DNA from: Lachnospiraceae bacterium
GTDB lineage: Bacteria; Bacillota; Clostridia; Lachnospirales; Lachnospiraceae
Assembly: GCA_014804755.1 (NCBI GenBank)
Contig: JAAUZE010000018.1
Coordinates: 37,287-101,286, forward strand
DNA: 64,000 bases
Reading direction: 5' to 3'
The notes under the pieces are model-generated. The model was not told the origin of the DNA and searched no databases. It saw only the letters and a program-made list of their open reading frames with translations. A program made the translations under genes and the position numbers. Numbering within the stretch: the stretch's first letter is position 1; every line of letters starts with the position of its first letter. This document shows, in pieces, positions 52,348-60,979 of the stretch.

Positions 52348-54660
52348 ATGGACGGGTTTCGAGAGCAAGAACACGAAAGAGATGATCTAGAGCGACATCA
52401 AGATGGTGGACAAGACAATGCGCCTGCAGGTCCTCAAGCAATGCAGCCAATGAACGACCCGGTAGAAGCAACAAGAAGAGCAAAACAAGCAGAACTAGGA
52501 ATAGTAGAACATCAATTAGTAGAAGTAGCAGCAAGGCAGACAGCAGAAAAAACAGAAGGTGTAAAAATAGCAAAAAAAGCAGCAGAAATAGCAGAAAAAG
52601 AAGCAAAAAGAGCAGAAAAAAAATCAACAAAAGCATTAGAAGCAGTAACCAGAGCATCAATAAAAAATGCAGTTGCAGAAAAAGCAGCAAAAGAAGCAAA
52701 GGAAGCAGCAAAAGAAGCAAGACGTAAAGCAGAAGAAGCAGCAGAGCGAGCAAGAGCGGCGAGGCAGGGAGACAACGCAGAGGAAGCAGAAGAAGCAGAA
52801 GAAGCAGCGAGGCGAGCAGAAGAAGCAGTAGAGCGAGCAGAAGAAGCAGTAAGACGAGCAGAAGAAGCGGCAAAAGCTGCGAGGCTGAAGAAAGAGGGAA
52901 AAGAAGGAGAAGCAAGGGAAGCTATAGAAGAAGCAGCAAGAACAGCATCGGCATCAAAAGGAGCACAAGATGATTTCAATGCTATTTTGATGAAGGCGGT
53001 ATTAGATGCAGGCGGGATGAAGGCGGAACCTGAAGGGGGAGAAGCTGACAATCGGAAATTTGATACGTTGGCTGATTTAAAAAATCTGGACCAAGGGGAG
53101 CCTCAAGGGGGAGAAGCTGATACGAAAGATCTGAAGGATGCGCGAGCGGCCGTGCATGAGCTCAGAAAAGGAAAACTGTACAAGGCAGTGATCTTTGCAA
53201 GAATACTGGATCATACTACGAATCCTGATGGGTATGATGCGGAAAAGGCGCTGAAGGATCAGAAAAAGGCAGCGGAGAGTCCAGAAAATCCCGGTCGTTT
53301 TAGCCGCTTTTTTGATAAAGGGATTGACGTAGCGGGGAAGTTTGGTAAGACGGCCAGTGCCGTTTCCGGGATTAAAGCAATAGGTGATAAAGACTACGGT
53401 AAGTCGAAAATGTTTGCTGCCATTTCTATAGCATCCGATGTCAAAGCACTGGCGGGTGCGATTTGGGGAATCGCTAAGAAGCTAAGAGCTTTGATAAAGA
53501 AAAAAGTTGAAAAGGGTGCTGAGACAGCATTAACGGTCGTTGGTCTGGTAGCGGATTTATCTACGGTAGCCGCAAAGATAGCATCTATGACTAAGTCGAT
53601 TGGTAGTTTACACAACATGTCGAAGATAAATCAAACGATTTGCAGCATAGTTTCAGACGCCGCCACTCTTTTCTCACAGGTTCTCGGACTGGCGGGTACG
53701 TGCGATGCATTAAGGCAAACTGTTAACAGAAAGAAGAAGCTTGAGGAGGATCAAAAAGGAGAGCAAGAAAAAGTACGGATGATAACAGGCAATGGAGATG
53801 CCCCGGATGACAAGGACAAAAAGGGCGGCAAGGAAGATACCTCGGAGGACAAAAAGGGTGGCAAGGAAGATACCTCGGAGGACAAAAAGGGCGGCAAGGA
53901 AGATACCTCGGAGGACAAGAAGGACGGAGAGGGAGATGCCCCGGAGGGAGAGGACAAGAAGGGTAAGAAGGATAAGAAGGATAAGAAGTACAAGAAGGAT
54001 AATGACCTGACTAAAAAAGTGGTGGAGATATTGAGTGATCCGGACATTGAGCTTACTGAGGATCAAAGAGCGACTCTGGCGTCCTATCTGGCACGTGATA
54101 AAGTAATTATCAAGAAAGAGTTTGCCATTGCCAATACTTCTATCGGACTGATTACAACTGTTCTTGGAATGATTTCAGTTTCCACGAAGGCGTGGAAGGA
54201 TTCTGAAGATCTAAAAGAATTGAAGGACGAGGAAGAGAATGGCAAAAAGGAAGAACCAGCTGGTCAGGAAGAGGAAAAGACGAATTTAGAAAGAGCTGCT
54301 GATATCACCGCATTCAACACCAATATAGCAACGATCGCATCCAGTGCGGTCATGCCTCTTATTGTAACGGGTAGGGATGTTCTTTCTAAGAACGTAGGCA
54401 AGAAACCGGACCTGATCGAAGAAGGGCTCTGGGGAGCTTTGACCAGCTTGGGCAAGGATGAAAATAAGTATGGACTGCGGGGAATTGCGAATGGTTTAAA
54501 TCAGGAGCAAAACGAACAGTATATTGGCAAAGCAAAAACAGCAGTGGAACAATATGGAAAGGTAGAGAAACAGCTTGACGGCGCAGACGTAGACTATAGT
54601 AAATTGTTTGCAGCGGAGAATCAAAAAGAATTCAAAAAAGCACTGGTAGCAGGAATATAA
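52348..54660 (+). CDS. Helical Ala/Lys/Glu-rich CIS protein: tape measure or effector candidate
   Basis: A 770-residue protein started at ATG 52348 (GAGGTGA upstream). The first about 200 residues are low-complexity helix of AEEAARRAEEAVERAEEA type, longer than 100 residues and heptad-like. Residues 310-440 and 570-690 have amphipathic and hydrophobic helices (ALTVVGLVADLSTVAAKIAS; IANTSIGLITTVLGMISVST) that could insert in a membrane. Between them is a Lys/Asp/Glu linker with an 11-residue tandem repeat (GGKEDTSEDKK, 53815-53913). It is directly upstream of an Afp15-like ATPase, where Afp14, the tape measure, lies. No other tape-measure gene is obvious. A pore-forming cargo inside the tube is the main alternative. 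Confidence 0.6.
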   Translation: MDGFREQEHERDDLERHQDGGQDNAPAGPQAMQPMNDPVEATRRAKQAELGIVEHQLVEVAARQTAEKTEGVKIAKKAAEIAEKEAKRAEKKSTKALEAVTRASIKNAVAEKAAKEAKEAAKEARRKAEEAAERARAARQGDNAEEAEEAEEAARRAEEAVERAEEAVRRAEEAAKAARLKKEGKEGEAREAIEEAARTASASKGAQDDFNAILMKAVLDAGGMKAEPEGGEADNRKFDTLADLKNLDQGEPQGGEADTKDLKDARAAVHELRKGKLYKAVIFARILDHTTNPDGYDAEKALKDQKKAAESPENPGRFSRFFDKGIDVAGKFGKTASAVSGIKAIGDKDYGKSKMFAAISIASDVKALAGAIWGIAKKLRALIKKKVEKGAETALTVVGLVADLSTVAAKIASMTKSIGSLHNMSKINQTICSIVSDAATLFSQVLGLAGTCDALRQTVNRKKKLEEDQKGEQEKVRMITGNGDAPDDKDKKGGKEDTSEDKKGGKEDTSEDKKGGKEDTSEDKKDGEGDAPEGEDKKGKKDKKDKKYKKDNDLTKKVVEILSDPDIELTEDQRATLASYLARDKVIIKKEFAIANTSIGLITTVLGMISVSTKAWKDSEDLKELKDEEENGKKEEPAGQEEEKTNLERAADITAFNTNIATIASSAVMPLIVTGRDVLSKNVGKKPDLIEEGLWGALTSLGKDENKYGLRGIANGLNQEQNEQYIGKAKTAVEQYGKVEKQLDGADVDYSKLFAAENQKEFKKALVAGI
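53815..53946 (+). repeat. 33-bp tandem repeats (three copies plus degenerate fourth)
   Basis: GACAAAAAGGGCGGCAAGGA-type units begin at 53815, 53848 and 53881, nearly identical, with a diverged copy from 53914. They encode GGKEDTSEDKK. The copy number should vary between strains. Confidence 0.9.
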
Positions 54661-54690
54661 ACAACCAGGAATGGCAGGGTGATAAAAAAG

Positions 54691-56883
54691 ATGTTTTCCG
54701 GACAGGAAGAATACTTTCAGGAATTGCTGGTCCTCGTGAAACAGGAGATCAGCCTTTATACGAAATATGCGGTGCGGATGAAGGAAGACGGAAGGCTCCG
54801 CAATATATACAATACGAAGATATTTAAAGATGAGCTTGCCAATGTTTTGGAGGATTCCTTTTCCCATATGAGTCGCGCGGACTACGAAAAGGAGCGGGAG
54901 GCGCTGTTTCTACTGTGGAAGGATTTTCATGAGAGGGCTTACCATACCATCAAAAGCGGTGTGATGCTGCCCTTTGAATATCTGCTGCGGAAGCTGGAGC
55001 TGACAGAACCGGAACAGTATATGGCCTGCCTTGCCATGGCACCGGAGCTGAACCGGGAGTTTGAGCGGATGTACTGCTATCTGCAGGACGATCTTGCATG
55101 GCGGTATCCTTCGCTGGATTTATGTGTGAAAATGTACACGATGGATGAGCTGAAAGAAAATACCCTGATCCATCAGACATTCGTCCGCAGGGAACTGTTG
55201 TACTGTATTTTTGACAGACAGCCTGCAGGGCAGGAAAGCGGGCTTGCATGGCGATTGAAGCTCCGCAAGGATTTAATCGATTTTATATTTTTTTATGACT
55301 CGGATTTGCTGGGGCGGAAGGCAGAATACCGGCTGAGAATGTTCGACGGCAGGAAAGGGGCTGGCTTTAACATCAATCGGGAGGTGACAGAAGCCATTGG
55401 ACGCCATCTGGCGGAAGACGATTTTAAAGAATCGGGAGAACAGGATGTGTCAGGGCGTTTATTCCTTCTGCGCGGACCTTATGGAAGTGGGAAGAAGCAG
55501 CAGATCCGCATTGCGGCAGGCGCTCTGGGGTACAGTGTCCTGTTATTTGATATCCGGGAGGTGGCAGGCAGAAGGGAAGACCAGATGCTCGAAGCAGTGG
55601 GCGATGCGGTGGTGCGGGCGGTATTGGACCGGGCTTTTCTCGTATTTTGCCATTGGGAAAGCATTTGGTCCGGAGAACAGCAAAAGCGTCAGTTCGCGCA
55701 GGAGATGCTTCGGAAAGCTTCTTTGTTTTTCCGGGATATCTTTCTGACAGTGGAAGAGGAACCGGGAGAAGATGTGATGGAGGGGCAATACCCTGTGGGA
55801 TATCGGATTGAGGAATTCCGAATGCGTCTTCCCTCCATTCAGGAAAGGAGTATGCTCTGGAAGGAATTTCTGGAAGGGGCGCCGGGACAGGAAGACGCCG
55901 CATTGTTAGACAGACTTGCAGCACAGTTTGATTTCACGCCGGGAGTGATCAGGGAAGCGGCGGAATTTGCCCGCAGGGAGGCGAAAAATCGAGGAGAACG
56001 GCAGGTTTCTGCTGATCTGTTGTACCGTGCCTGCCAACAGAAGATATCGCATCGGCTGGGGGAGCGCGCCAGCAGGGTAAATGCGGTCTATACATGGGAT
56101 GATCTGGTATTGGAGGATGGTCCCAAGGAGCTTTTGCGTCAGGCCTGCGGGCAGGTGGCTTACCGGGGGATGGTCTATGAGCAATGGGGATTTCAGAATA
56201 AAATGGCATATGGCAGAGGTGTTTCGCTTCTGTTTGCAGGACCTCCCGGCACCGGAAAGACGATGGCGGCGCAGGTGCTTGCAAGAGAGCTGAATCTGGA
56301 GCTATATAAAGTGGATCTGTCGGGCGTGCTGTCCAAGTACATTGGGGAGACGCAGAAGAATCTCCGGGAAATCTTTGACGAAGTGAAAAAAAGCAGGAGC
56401 ATTCTTTTTTTTGATGAGGCAGACGTGCTGTTCGGAAAGCGGGTGGATGTCTCGGATGCAAGGGATATCAGCGCCAATGCCCAGACTGCATATCTGCTGC
56501 AGAAAATGGAAGAATATGACGGAATTACGATTCTTGCCACCAATCTGATGCAAAACTTTGATGATGCCTATAAACGGAGAATGAAGTATATCATCCGCTT
56601 TACCTTCCCCAAGAGGGAACAGCGGGTACTGCTCTGGGAGAAGGTGTTCCCGGGACAGATGCCTTTGCAGAAGGATATCGATATCCCCTATCTTGCGGAT
56701 AATTTTGAGCTTTCCGGTGCTTCCATCAAGAATATTGCATTGAATGCGGCTTTTATTGCCGCTTCCAGGCAGGAAATCACGGGAATGGAGCATATTATGA
56801 CAGCGCTGCAGCAGGAATATGAGAAATCGGGGAAGGTTCTGGGAAAAGCGGAACTAAAAGAGTATTATGGATATAAGATATAA
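54691..56883 (+). CDS. CIS-associated AAA+ ATPase (Afp15-like), second copy
   Basis: A 730-residue protein started at ATG 54691 (AGGGTG upstream; a GTG at 54679 is possible). It has an N-terminal helical region, a first domain with an altered P-loop GPYGSGKK near residue 262, and a C-terminal AAA+ domain with Walker A GPPGTGKT near 515, Walker B ILFFDEADVLFGKR near 570, sensor ILATNLMQNFDDAYKRR and a sensor-2 region FELSGASIKNIALNAA. It is clearly paralogous to the 637-residue ATPase on the other arm. In Afp/PVC a single Afp15 assembles the particle; here two may act as a hetero-oligomer or on different substrates. The helical candidate upstream may be its client. Confidence 0.9.
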   Translation: MFSGQEEYFQELLVLVKQEISLYTKYAVRMKEDGRLRNIYNTKIFKDELANVLEDSFSHMSRADYEKEREALFLLWKDFHERAYHTIKSGVMLPFEYLLRKLELTEPEQYMACLAMAPELNREFERMYCYLQDDLAWRYPSLDLCVKMYTMDELKENTLIHQTFVRRELLYCIFDRQPAGQESGLAWRLKLRKDLIDFIFFYDSDLLGRKAEYRLRMFDGRKGAGFNINREVTEAIGRHLAEDDFKESGEQDVSGRLFLLRGPYGSGKKQQIRIAAGALGYSVLLFDIREVAGRREDQMLEAVGDAVVRAVLDRAFLVFCHWESIWSGEQQKRQFAQEMLRKASLFFRDIFLTVEEEPGEDVMEGQYPVGYRIEEFRMRLPSIQERSMLWKEFLEGAPGQEDAALLDRLAAQFDFTPGVIREAAEFARREAKNRGERQVSADLLYRACQQKISHRLGERASRVNAVYTWDDLVLEDGPKELLRQACGQVAYRGMVYEQWGFQNKMAYGRGVSLLFAGPPGTGKTMAAQVLARELNLELYKVDLSGVLSKYIGETQKNLREIFDEVKKSRSILFFDEADVLFGKRVDVSDARDISANAQTAYLLQKMEEYDGITILATNLMQNFDDAYKRRMKYIIRFTFPKREQRVLLWEKVFPGQMPLQKDIDIPYLADNFELSGASIKNIALNAAFIAASRQEITGMEHIMTALQQEYEKSGKVLGKAELKEYYGYKI

Positions 56884-56978
56884 TAATAGTCAGTGCTTAT
56901 TTTTCAAACAAGGCTGAAGAGGTGTCTTACGGAACGTCATTTTCAGAGGTGCCTTGAAGTGGCAGAAAGGATGGAACC

Positions 56979-57530
56979 ATGAATAAAGAAGAACTGAGAG
57001 AGGGCTTAAAAAGATTGGGAGCCCATATGGAGCAGCGTGAGATGCACAGCGTATTTTGGGAGGAAGGAGAGCAGGTAGCGATGGACTCCCTGATGCTTGG
57101 GTTAAGAGTCAGTGATGAGCTGAGCACGGATGTTTCCTGTAATTTCATTGATGTGCCGGAGTATGGGAGTATTCTGCAGTTTTATGGGCAGCTGGAGCTG
57201 GACGAAATGATGGAAGAGAATCCGGGGGTTCTCACGGAATTGAATCTGTTACAGATGATCAATCAGCTGAACAAAATGCTTCCGGCCGGGCAGCTTCTGT
57301 ATATGCAGGCTGACACAGAACCCATGCATTCCATTGGACTTCGTTATACGATGCGGACAGAGCTGGCAAGTGAGGACGAGCTGGAGAAGTGCGCGGATGT
57401 GATCGAGATGCTGATGGACGATTATGAACTTCTATGCAGCGTGCTTATGCTGGTCCTGGATGGAGAAACCGTACAGGGCGCCATGGGGATCGTAAGGAAA
57501 CTGCTTGAAGAAAATATGAAAGAAAAGTGA
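56979..57530 (+). CDS. YbjN/T3-chaperone-like protein at the end of the CIS operon
   Basis: A 183-residue acidic protein (GAHMEQREMHSVFWEEGEQV, NFIDVPEYGSILQFYGQLEL). The alternating strands and helices and the acidic surface resemble YbjN or CesT/type III secretion chaperone folds, which bind secretion substrates as dimers. That is a fold-level guess, and there is no sequence signature. The ATG at 56979 has AAAGGA 9 bp upstream. It is 95 bp from the ATPase, a wider gap than within the operon. A role as chaperone of the helical cargo candidate would be consistent with position. Confidence 0.5.
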   Translation: MNKEELREGLKRLGAHMEQREMHSVFWEEGEQVAMDSLMLGLRVSDELSTDVSCNFIDVPEYGSILQFYGQLELDEMMEENPGVLTELNLLQMINQLNKMLPAGQLLYMQADTEPMHSIGLRYTMRTELASEDELEKCADVIEMLMDDYELLCSVLMLVLDGETVQGAMGIVRKLLEENMKEK

Positions 57531-57594
57531 CATGGTAGCAATATTGGCATAAGAAAACATAAGAAAAATACAAAAAATCAGGAGGATAACAGTA

Positions 57595-58101
57595 ATGAAG
57601 GTTTTTACGATAATTTTAGGAGTACTATTGGCAATATGCGGGATTTCCTGTATGTGCACACCGGTGATGACGTTTCTGGAGGCGGGATATTTCCTGGTTG
57701 TTCTGCTGCTTGTCTATGGAATCGCAGCCATTATGAAATCCGTGACGCAGAAGGAATATGGGATGCCGTTTTTCTTTGGAATACTGAGTGTGATTGTTGG
57801 CATTGTGATTTTGGTCGTGCCCGGACTGAAGCTGCTGACAGACGGAATGCTGATCTACATTATGGCAGTTTGGTTCCTGATGCAGGGCGTTGTGGACATT
57901 GCGATGTCGTTCCAGAAGAAAAAGCTTGGCGGCAAAGGCTGGATTTGGACACTTGTTCTCGGCATCCTTGGCGTGCTGCTGGGCATTTATTCTCTGGTAC
58001 ATCCATTGCTCTTAGTCTTTACGTTTGGCATTCTCGTAGGCGTGTACTTTATTGAGTGCGGTATCAACATGGTCGTGCTGGCAACAGCTTCGGGGGAATA
58101 G
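57595..58101 (+). CDS. HdeD/DUF308-family membrane protein
   Basis: A 168-residue protein with six membrane helices in three pairs, each pair beginning with a glycine-rich ILGVLLAICGISCM-type segment and a short hydrophilic link (FQKKKLGGKGW before the last pair). This is the DUF308/HdeD architecture. HdeD is linked with acid resistance in E. coli, but family members occur widely with no known mechanism. A strong AGGAGGATAA site precedes it. It is the last plus-strand gene of the CIS stretch, with 64 bp from its neighbour; membership in the CIS operon is uncertain. Confidence 0.85.
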   Translation: MKVFTIILGVLLAICGISCMCTPVMTFLEAGYFLVVLLLVYGIAAIMKSVTQKEYGMPFFFGILSVIVGIVILVVPGLKLLTDGMLIYIMAVWFLMQGVVDIAMSFQKKKLGGKGWIWTLVLGILGVLLGIYSLVHPLLLVFTFGILVGVYFIECGINMVVLATASGE

Positions 58102-58245
58102 CCATAGCATTTTAAATAATTTCTTGTGCCATTTATAGATACCCCTCGCCTTTTATGTCGAATTTAAAAGGAATGGGCTTTTCGCCCGGACCTGGCAGAA
58201 AGACGGGGGGTAAATATTGCTTTTCAATTTCTATGTTCTGCATTT
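58102..58245. other. Intergenic stretch closing the CIS locus
   Basis: It holds CGCCTTTTATGTCGAA at 58147-58162, identical to 28153-28168 in the CIS control region, and a short stem GGGC/GCCC that on the minus strand is followed by ATTCCTTTT and may help terminate the methylase gene. Nothing else was seen. Confidence 0.5.
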
Positions 58246-59319
58246 TTATCCATTCAAATCAGATAGAGATATTTGCTGCGCTCTCCGTTCATACACAGCC
58301 ATAACTGTGGCAATCTCATGGGGATTGATGTTTTCCCTGTCTTCGGCATATAGGGCGATAAAGAGGTGCAGCAGGTGTGTTTTGGCAATACCGAAGAGAA
58401 GGTGCTTTGAAAAGCTGTAATCCTCATAGATATCAAGAAAGCCGGTCAACAGATAGTACTCGTAATATCGGTTTAAAATCTTTCTTAAATCAGGCATTTT
58501 TTCATAAAGGCTTTCTTGCAGGGCGGCAAGCTTTTGGTTGGCAGCGCCGGGATTCCGTTTGCCTTGGCGGCCGAATTTCCGAATATATTTTCGGCACAAT
58601 TGATATAAAAGCGGCGATATGGTACGAAGTCTGGGGTGATAAAAGCCGTTAAGAATCCAATCGTCTATTTTTCCGCAGGTCATTTGGTAATGCTCCCGGG
58701 ATTCGTAGTCCTGCGGGCTGGGGAGGGGCGTTTTTCTGAGGCAGGCAATTTGCGAATCCTGTCCGTAATGCAATAGTGCCATGCTGTCAAAAGAGATACC
58801 GCTTTCCAGCATCTGGATCAGTTCATTTCTTGCGTTCAGCAGATAATCCAGAAATTCCCGGTCATCGTTTGTGGTGTTTACTTTATAGTCGACATTCCCT
58901 TCTGTCACCGTAAATTCAAACGGTCTGTCCCCGGCGGCGGAGACCAGAAAAAGTCGTGCGGCCTCAGGGCAAGACAGGTACAGCGTTTCTTCACAGAAAA
59001 AGTTAAGGTTGTACAGCTGTCTGGGAAACTGAATACATACCACAGGCATGTAAGATGTACCGTGCTTTTTCTGTATGCCGCATAGATGATCCGCTCCCAG
59101 AAAGGGACAGCCCCGGAAAGTATGCCGAAAAGTGGCCACACCCTGTTTTTTCACGGTAGAACAGCGCAGCAGCAGACCCCAAATACCTTTTTCACTGCGG
59201 TATTTACCGTACATGGTTGGGTCAATGGGTACTTTCCAGATGTTGCGGCAGCAGTTTGCCGGACAGTCCTTTGCGATGCATTTGAATTCATTAAAAATGG
59301 AAATCCGTTTTATTTCCAT
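58246..59319 (-). CDS. FliB-family lysine-N-methylase (flagellin methylase-like)
   Basis: A 357-residue protein with the family hallmark: cysteines Cys14, Cys19, Cys23 and Cys24 (CIAKDCPANCC), then RGCPFLGADHLCGIQKKHG and the YMPVVCIQFPRQLY strand, a layout suggesting an Fe-S cluster. The family acts on lysines of flagellin in Salmonella. No flagellar genes are present in the window, so its target here is unknown; many Lachnospiraceae carry unlinked copies. The ATG at 59319 is preferred over GTG 59328 because an AAGTGAG site lies about 10 bp upstream. It converges with the CIS operon. Confidence 0.8.
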   Translation of the reverse strand: MEIKRISIFNEFKCIAKDCPANCCRNIWKVPIDPTMYGKYRSEKGIWGLLLRCSTVKKQGVATFRHTFRGCPFLGADHLCGIQKKHGTSYMPVVCIQFPRQLYNLNFFCEETLYLSCPEAARLFLVSAAGDRPFEFTVTEGNVDYKVNTTNDDREFLDYLLNARNELIQMLESGISFDSMALLHYGQDSQIACLRKTPLPSPQDYESREHYQMTCGKIDDWILNGFYHPRLRTISPLLYQLCRKYIRKFGRQGKRNPGAANQKLAALQESLYEKMPDLRKILNRYYEYYLLTGFLDIYEDYSFSKHLLFGIAKTHLLHLFIALYAEDRENINPHEIATVMAVYERRAQQISLSDLNG

Positions 59320-59380
59320 AGTGTTCACTCACTTATATTATGATCTCAGGTACCGATTTATCGTTGTTAATGGCTCTAAA

Positions 59381-59389
59381 ATTATAGCA
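59381..59389 (-). promoter_or_regulatory. Extended -10 promoter of the FliB-like gene
   Basis: On the minus strand TGCTATAAT reads at 59389-59381, a perfect -10 with the TGn extension, 62 bp ahead of the start codon. No good -35 is seen, which the extended -10 can compensate. Confidence 0.5.
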
Positions 59390-59426
59390 TAAGAATAAGA
59401 ACATTTCCATTGCGCTATCTCCGCTC

Positions 59427-59455
59427 TTGACAATTTAAACTCTAAGAGGCAAAAT
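59427..59455 (+). promoter_or_regulatory. Promoter of the lipoprotein gene
   Basis: TTGACA at 59427-59432 and CAAAAT at 59450-59455 with 17-bp spacing, 48 bp ahead of the chosen start. Confidence 0.5.
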
Positions 59456-59502
59456 CGAATGGTATGAAAGAAAGCGTTTACGATAGAAGGGAAACTGAAA
59501 CT

Positions 59503-60912
59503 ATGAGAAAAAAGAGTGTATTGTTATTTCTGGTTTTAAGTATTGCTCTGTTATGCAGCTGCGGAGATGCGGAAACGCCGGAATCGGATGATCCGGCTAT
59601 GACGGAACAGCAGCCGGATGTAAATGTGGCACAGGGAGACGGTTCGGAAGCTGCAGGCGGGGCGGACGAAGATGCGGAGCAGGGAACTTCGGACGAAAAC
59701 GCAGTGGGAGAATCGGATGCACAGGATCAGGATGCGGCAGGACTGACCCCGCTCAGCGAGGAGGAAATTCAGTTTTTCACAGACCTTATTCAGAAGATGG
59801 AGAACTACGGATTTCTTCTGTCAGCTTATGATACGCCGGAAGACGTGGACCTTGGGGAGGTATTTTATTCCGGAGCCGGTATCGACGAGGCGATGTCGGA
59901 TGAGGAGATAGAGGCATATCTTACCGAGCGCCAGCAGGAGGAAATTTACACGGATTGCGTGAAGGTGTCGAGGGAGCGAATAGATGCGTTTTTGCGCGCT
60001 AAGTTAGGGATTGGACTGGAGGAAATCCGAACCCCCTTTCCGTGGTTTTATCTTTCGGAGTTTGATTCTTATTATCATGAGGCGGGAGATACGAATTACA
60101 CGCCCTATGACTGCGTTGAAGGAGTCAGGGAAGGAGACCTTTATACACTTCGCTTTCATACGGATTGGTTTTGGGAAGATCTGCGTTCCGACTGCGAGAC
60201 TGTGATCAGAAAGAGCGGAGAGGAGTACCAATTTGTTTCTAACCGCTATCTGGACGGCAGTGAGATCGGATATGGAACGGGGGATTCTGAGGTGCGCGCA
60301 GCGTATGCCGCTGCCCTGCAAAATCTTTTGGAAAATATGATCATGCCGGACGGAACGGAGGTGGAGCTGGATCCTTTTTGGGAGAACAGACCGAACGAAA
60401 ATGAATTCTGTATTGCGGATGTGGACGGGGACGGTACGGAAGAATTGATCATTGCATTGACCACGACCTATATGGCCGATATGCGGGAGGAGGTTTATGA
60501 GTATGATCCCGTTACCCAAAAGATGAGAAAGGAGCTTCAGGAATTTCCGTATGTCACCTACCTTGATAATGGCATGATTTTTTCATGGTGGTCACATAAT
60601 GATTCTTATGGGGAGGATTTTTGGCCTTATAATATATACCGGTATGACAGGGTCAGTGACGAGTATCTCTATATGGGCTGCGTGACAGGCTGGCAGAAGG
60701 AATTTCAGCCGGAAGGGTATCCGGACGATGTGGATGTGTCGGGTACTGGCACGGTCTATTCCATCACTTACGGCGAGGAGTATACCGGAGAATATGATCA
60801 GCTGCAATACGATCAATTCTATGAGGAAATTATTGGTATGGCGAATGAATTAGAATTACAGTGGTATCAGATCACTGAGGAGGACTTGAATATCCTGTTT
60901 GCGGATCTGTGA
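59503..60912 (+). CDS. Unknown lipoprotein with DxDGDG calcium-type motif
   Basis: A 469-residue lipoprotein. The start at 59503 is chosen for AAGGGAAAC upstream and because MRKKSVLLFLVLSIALLCSC follows, with a lipobox ending at the second Cys (about residue 20); the longer form from 59464 would place extra polar residues ahead of the signal peptide. Residues 22-85 are an acidic, Ser/Ala-rich linker typical of Lachnospiraceae lipoproteins. Near 305-315, IADVDGDGTEELIIAL is a calcium-binding FG-GAP/VCBS-like loop. I do not recognise a known family; an extracellular binding or stress role is conceivable. It is a monocistronic unit with its own promoter and terminator. Confidence 0.75.
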   Translation: MRKKSVLLFLVLSIALLCSCGDAETPESDDPAMTEQQPDVNVAQGDGSEAAGGADEDAEQGTSDENAVGESDAQDQDAAGLTPLSEEEIQFFTDLIQKMENYGFLLSAYDTPEDVDLGEVFYSGAGIDEAMSDEEIEAYLTERQQEEIYTDCVKVSRERIDAFLRAKLGIGLEEIRTPFPWFYLSEFDSYYHEAGDTNYTPYDCVEGVREGDLYTLRFHTDWFWEDLRSDCETVIRKSGEEYQFVSNRYLDGSEIGYGTGDSEVRAAYAAALQNLLENMIMPDGTEVELDPFWENRPNENEFCIADVDGDGTEELIIALTTTYMADMREEVYEYDPVTQKMRKELQEFPYVTYLDNGMIFSWWSHNDSYGEDFWPYNIYRYDRVSDEYLYMGCVTGWQKEFQPEGYPDDVDVSGTGTVYSITYGEEYTGEYDQLQYDQFYEEIIGMANELELQWYQITEEDLNILFADL

Positions 60913-60932
60913 GGTGGGTTTCCCATAGGTAA

Positions 60933-60979
60933 CAATAAATCCCTGAGATTTCGATATTCGAAAGCTCAGGGATTTATTG
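60933..60979 (+). terminator. Long perfect hairpin terminator after the lipoprotein gene
   Basis: CAATAAATCCCTGAG pairs perfectly with CTCAGGGATTTATTG (15 bp), and inside it TTTCG pairs with CGAAA. It is followed by TTTGG. Located 21 bp after the stop codon. Confidence 0.85.

Larger units (their letters stand above)
28340..58101 (+). other. Contractile injection system structural operon
   Basis: About 25 tightly packed plus-strand genes with the eCIS order sheath, tube, assembly, DUF6760, tube, LysM baseplate, hub, spike, gp25, two J proteins, tail I, fibre/baseplate, DUF4255, PAAR-like, helical tape or cargo, AAA+. Most gaps are under 30 bp or overlap. Several membrane and signalling-like proteins are embedded. 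No head, packaging or lysis genes exist. Confidence 0.9.

Noticed and set aside
52328..52915. Minus-strand frame coding a Leu-rich hydrophobic protein
   Set aside because: It is the complement of the low-complexity GAAGCA-rich coding region; the poly-Leu sequence is an artefact of that composition.
28340..56883. Prophage or phage-tail bacteriocin
   Set aside because: There is no capsid, portal, terminase, holin or endolysin gene, and DUF4255, DUF6760-like, LysM baseplate and Afp15-like ATPases point to an eCIS.
22563..58101. Type VI secretion system
   Set aside because: No TssJ/L/M membrane complex, ClpV or TssB/C split sheath. The sheath is a single-chain phage-type protein and the hub and spike are separate genes.
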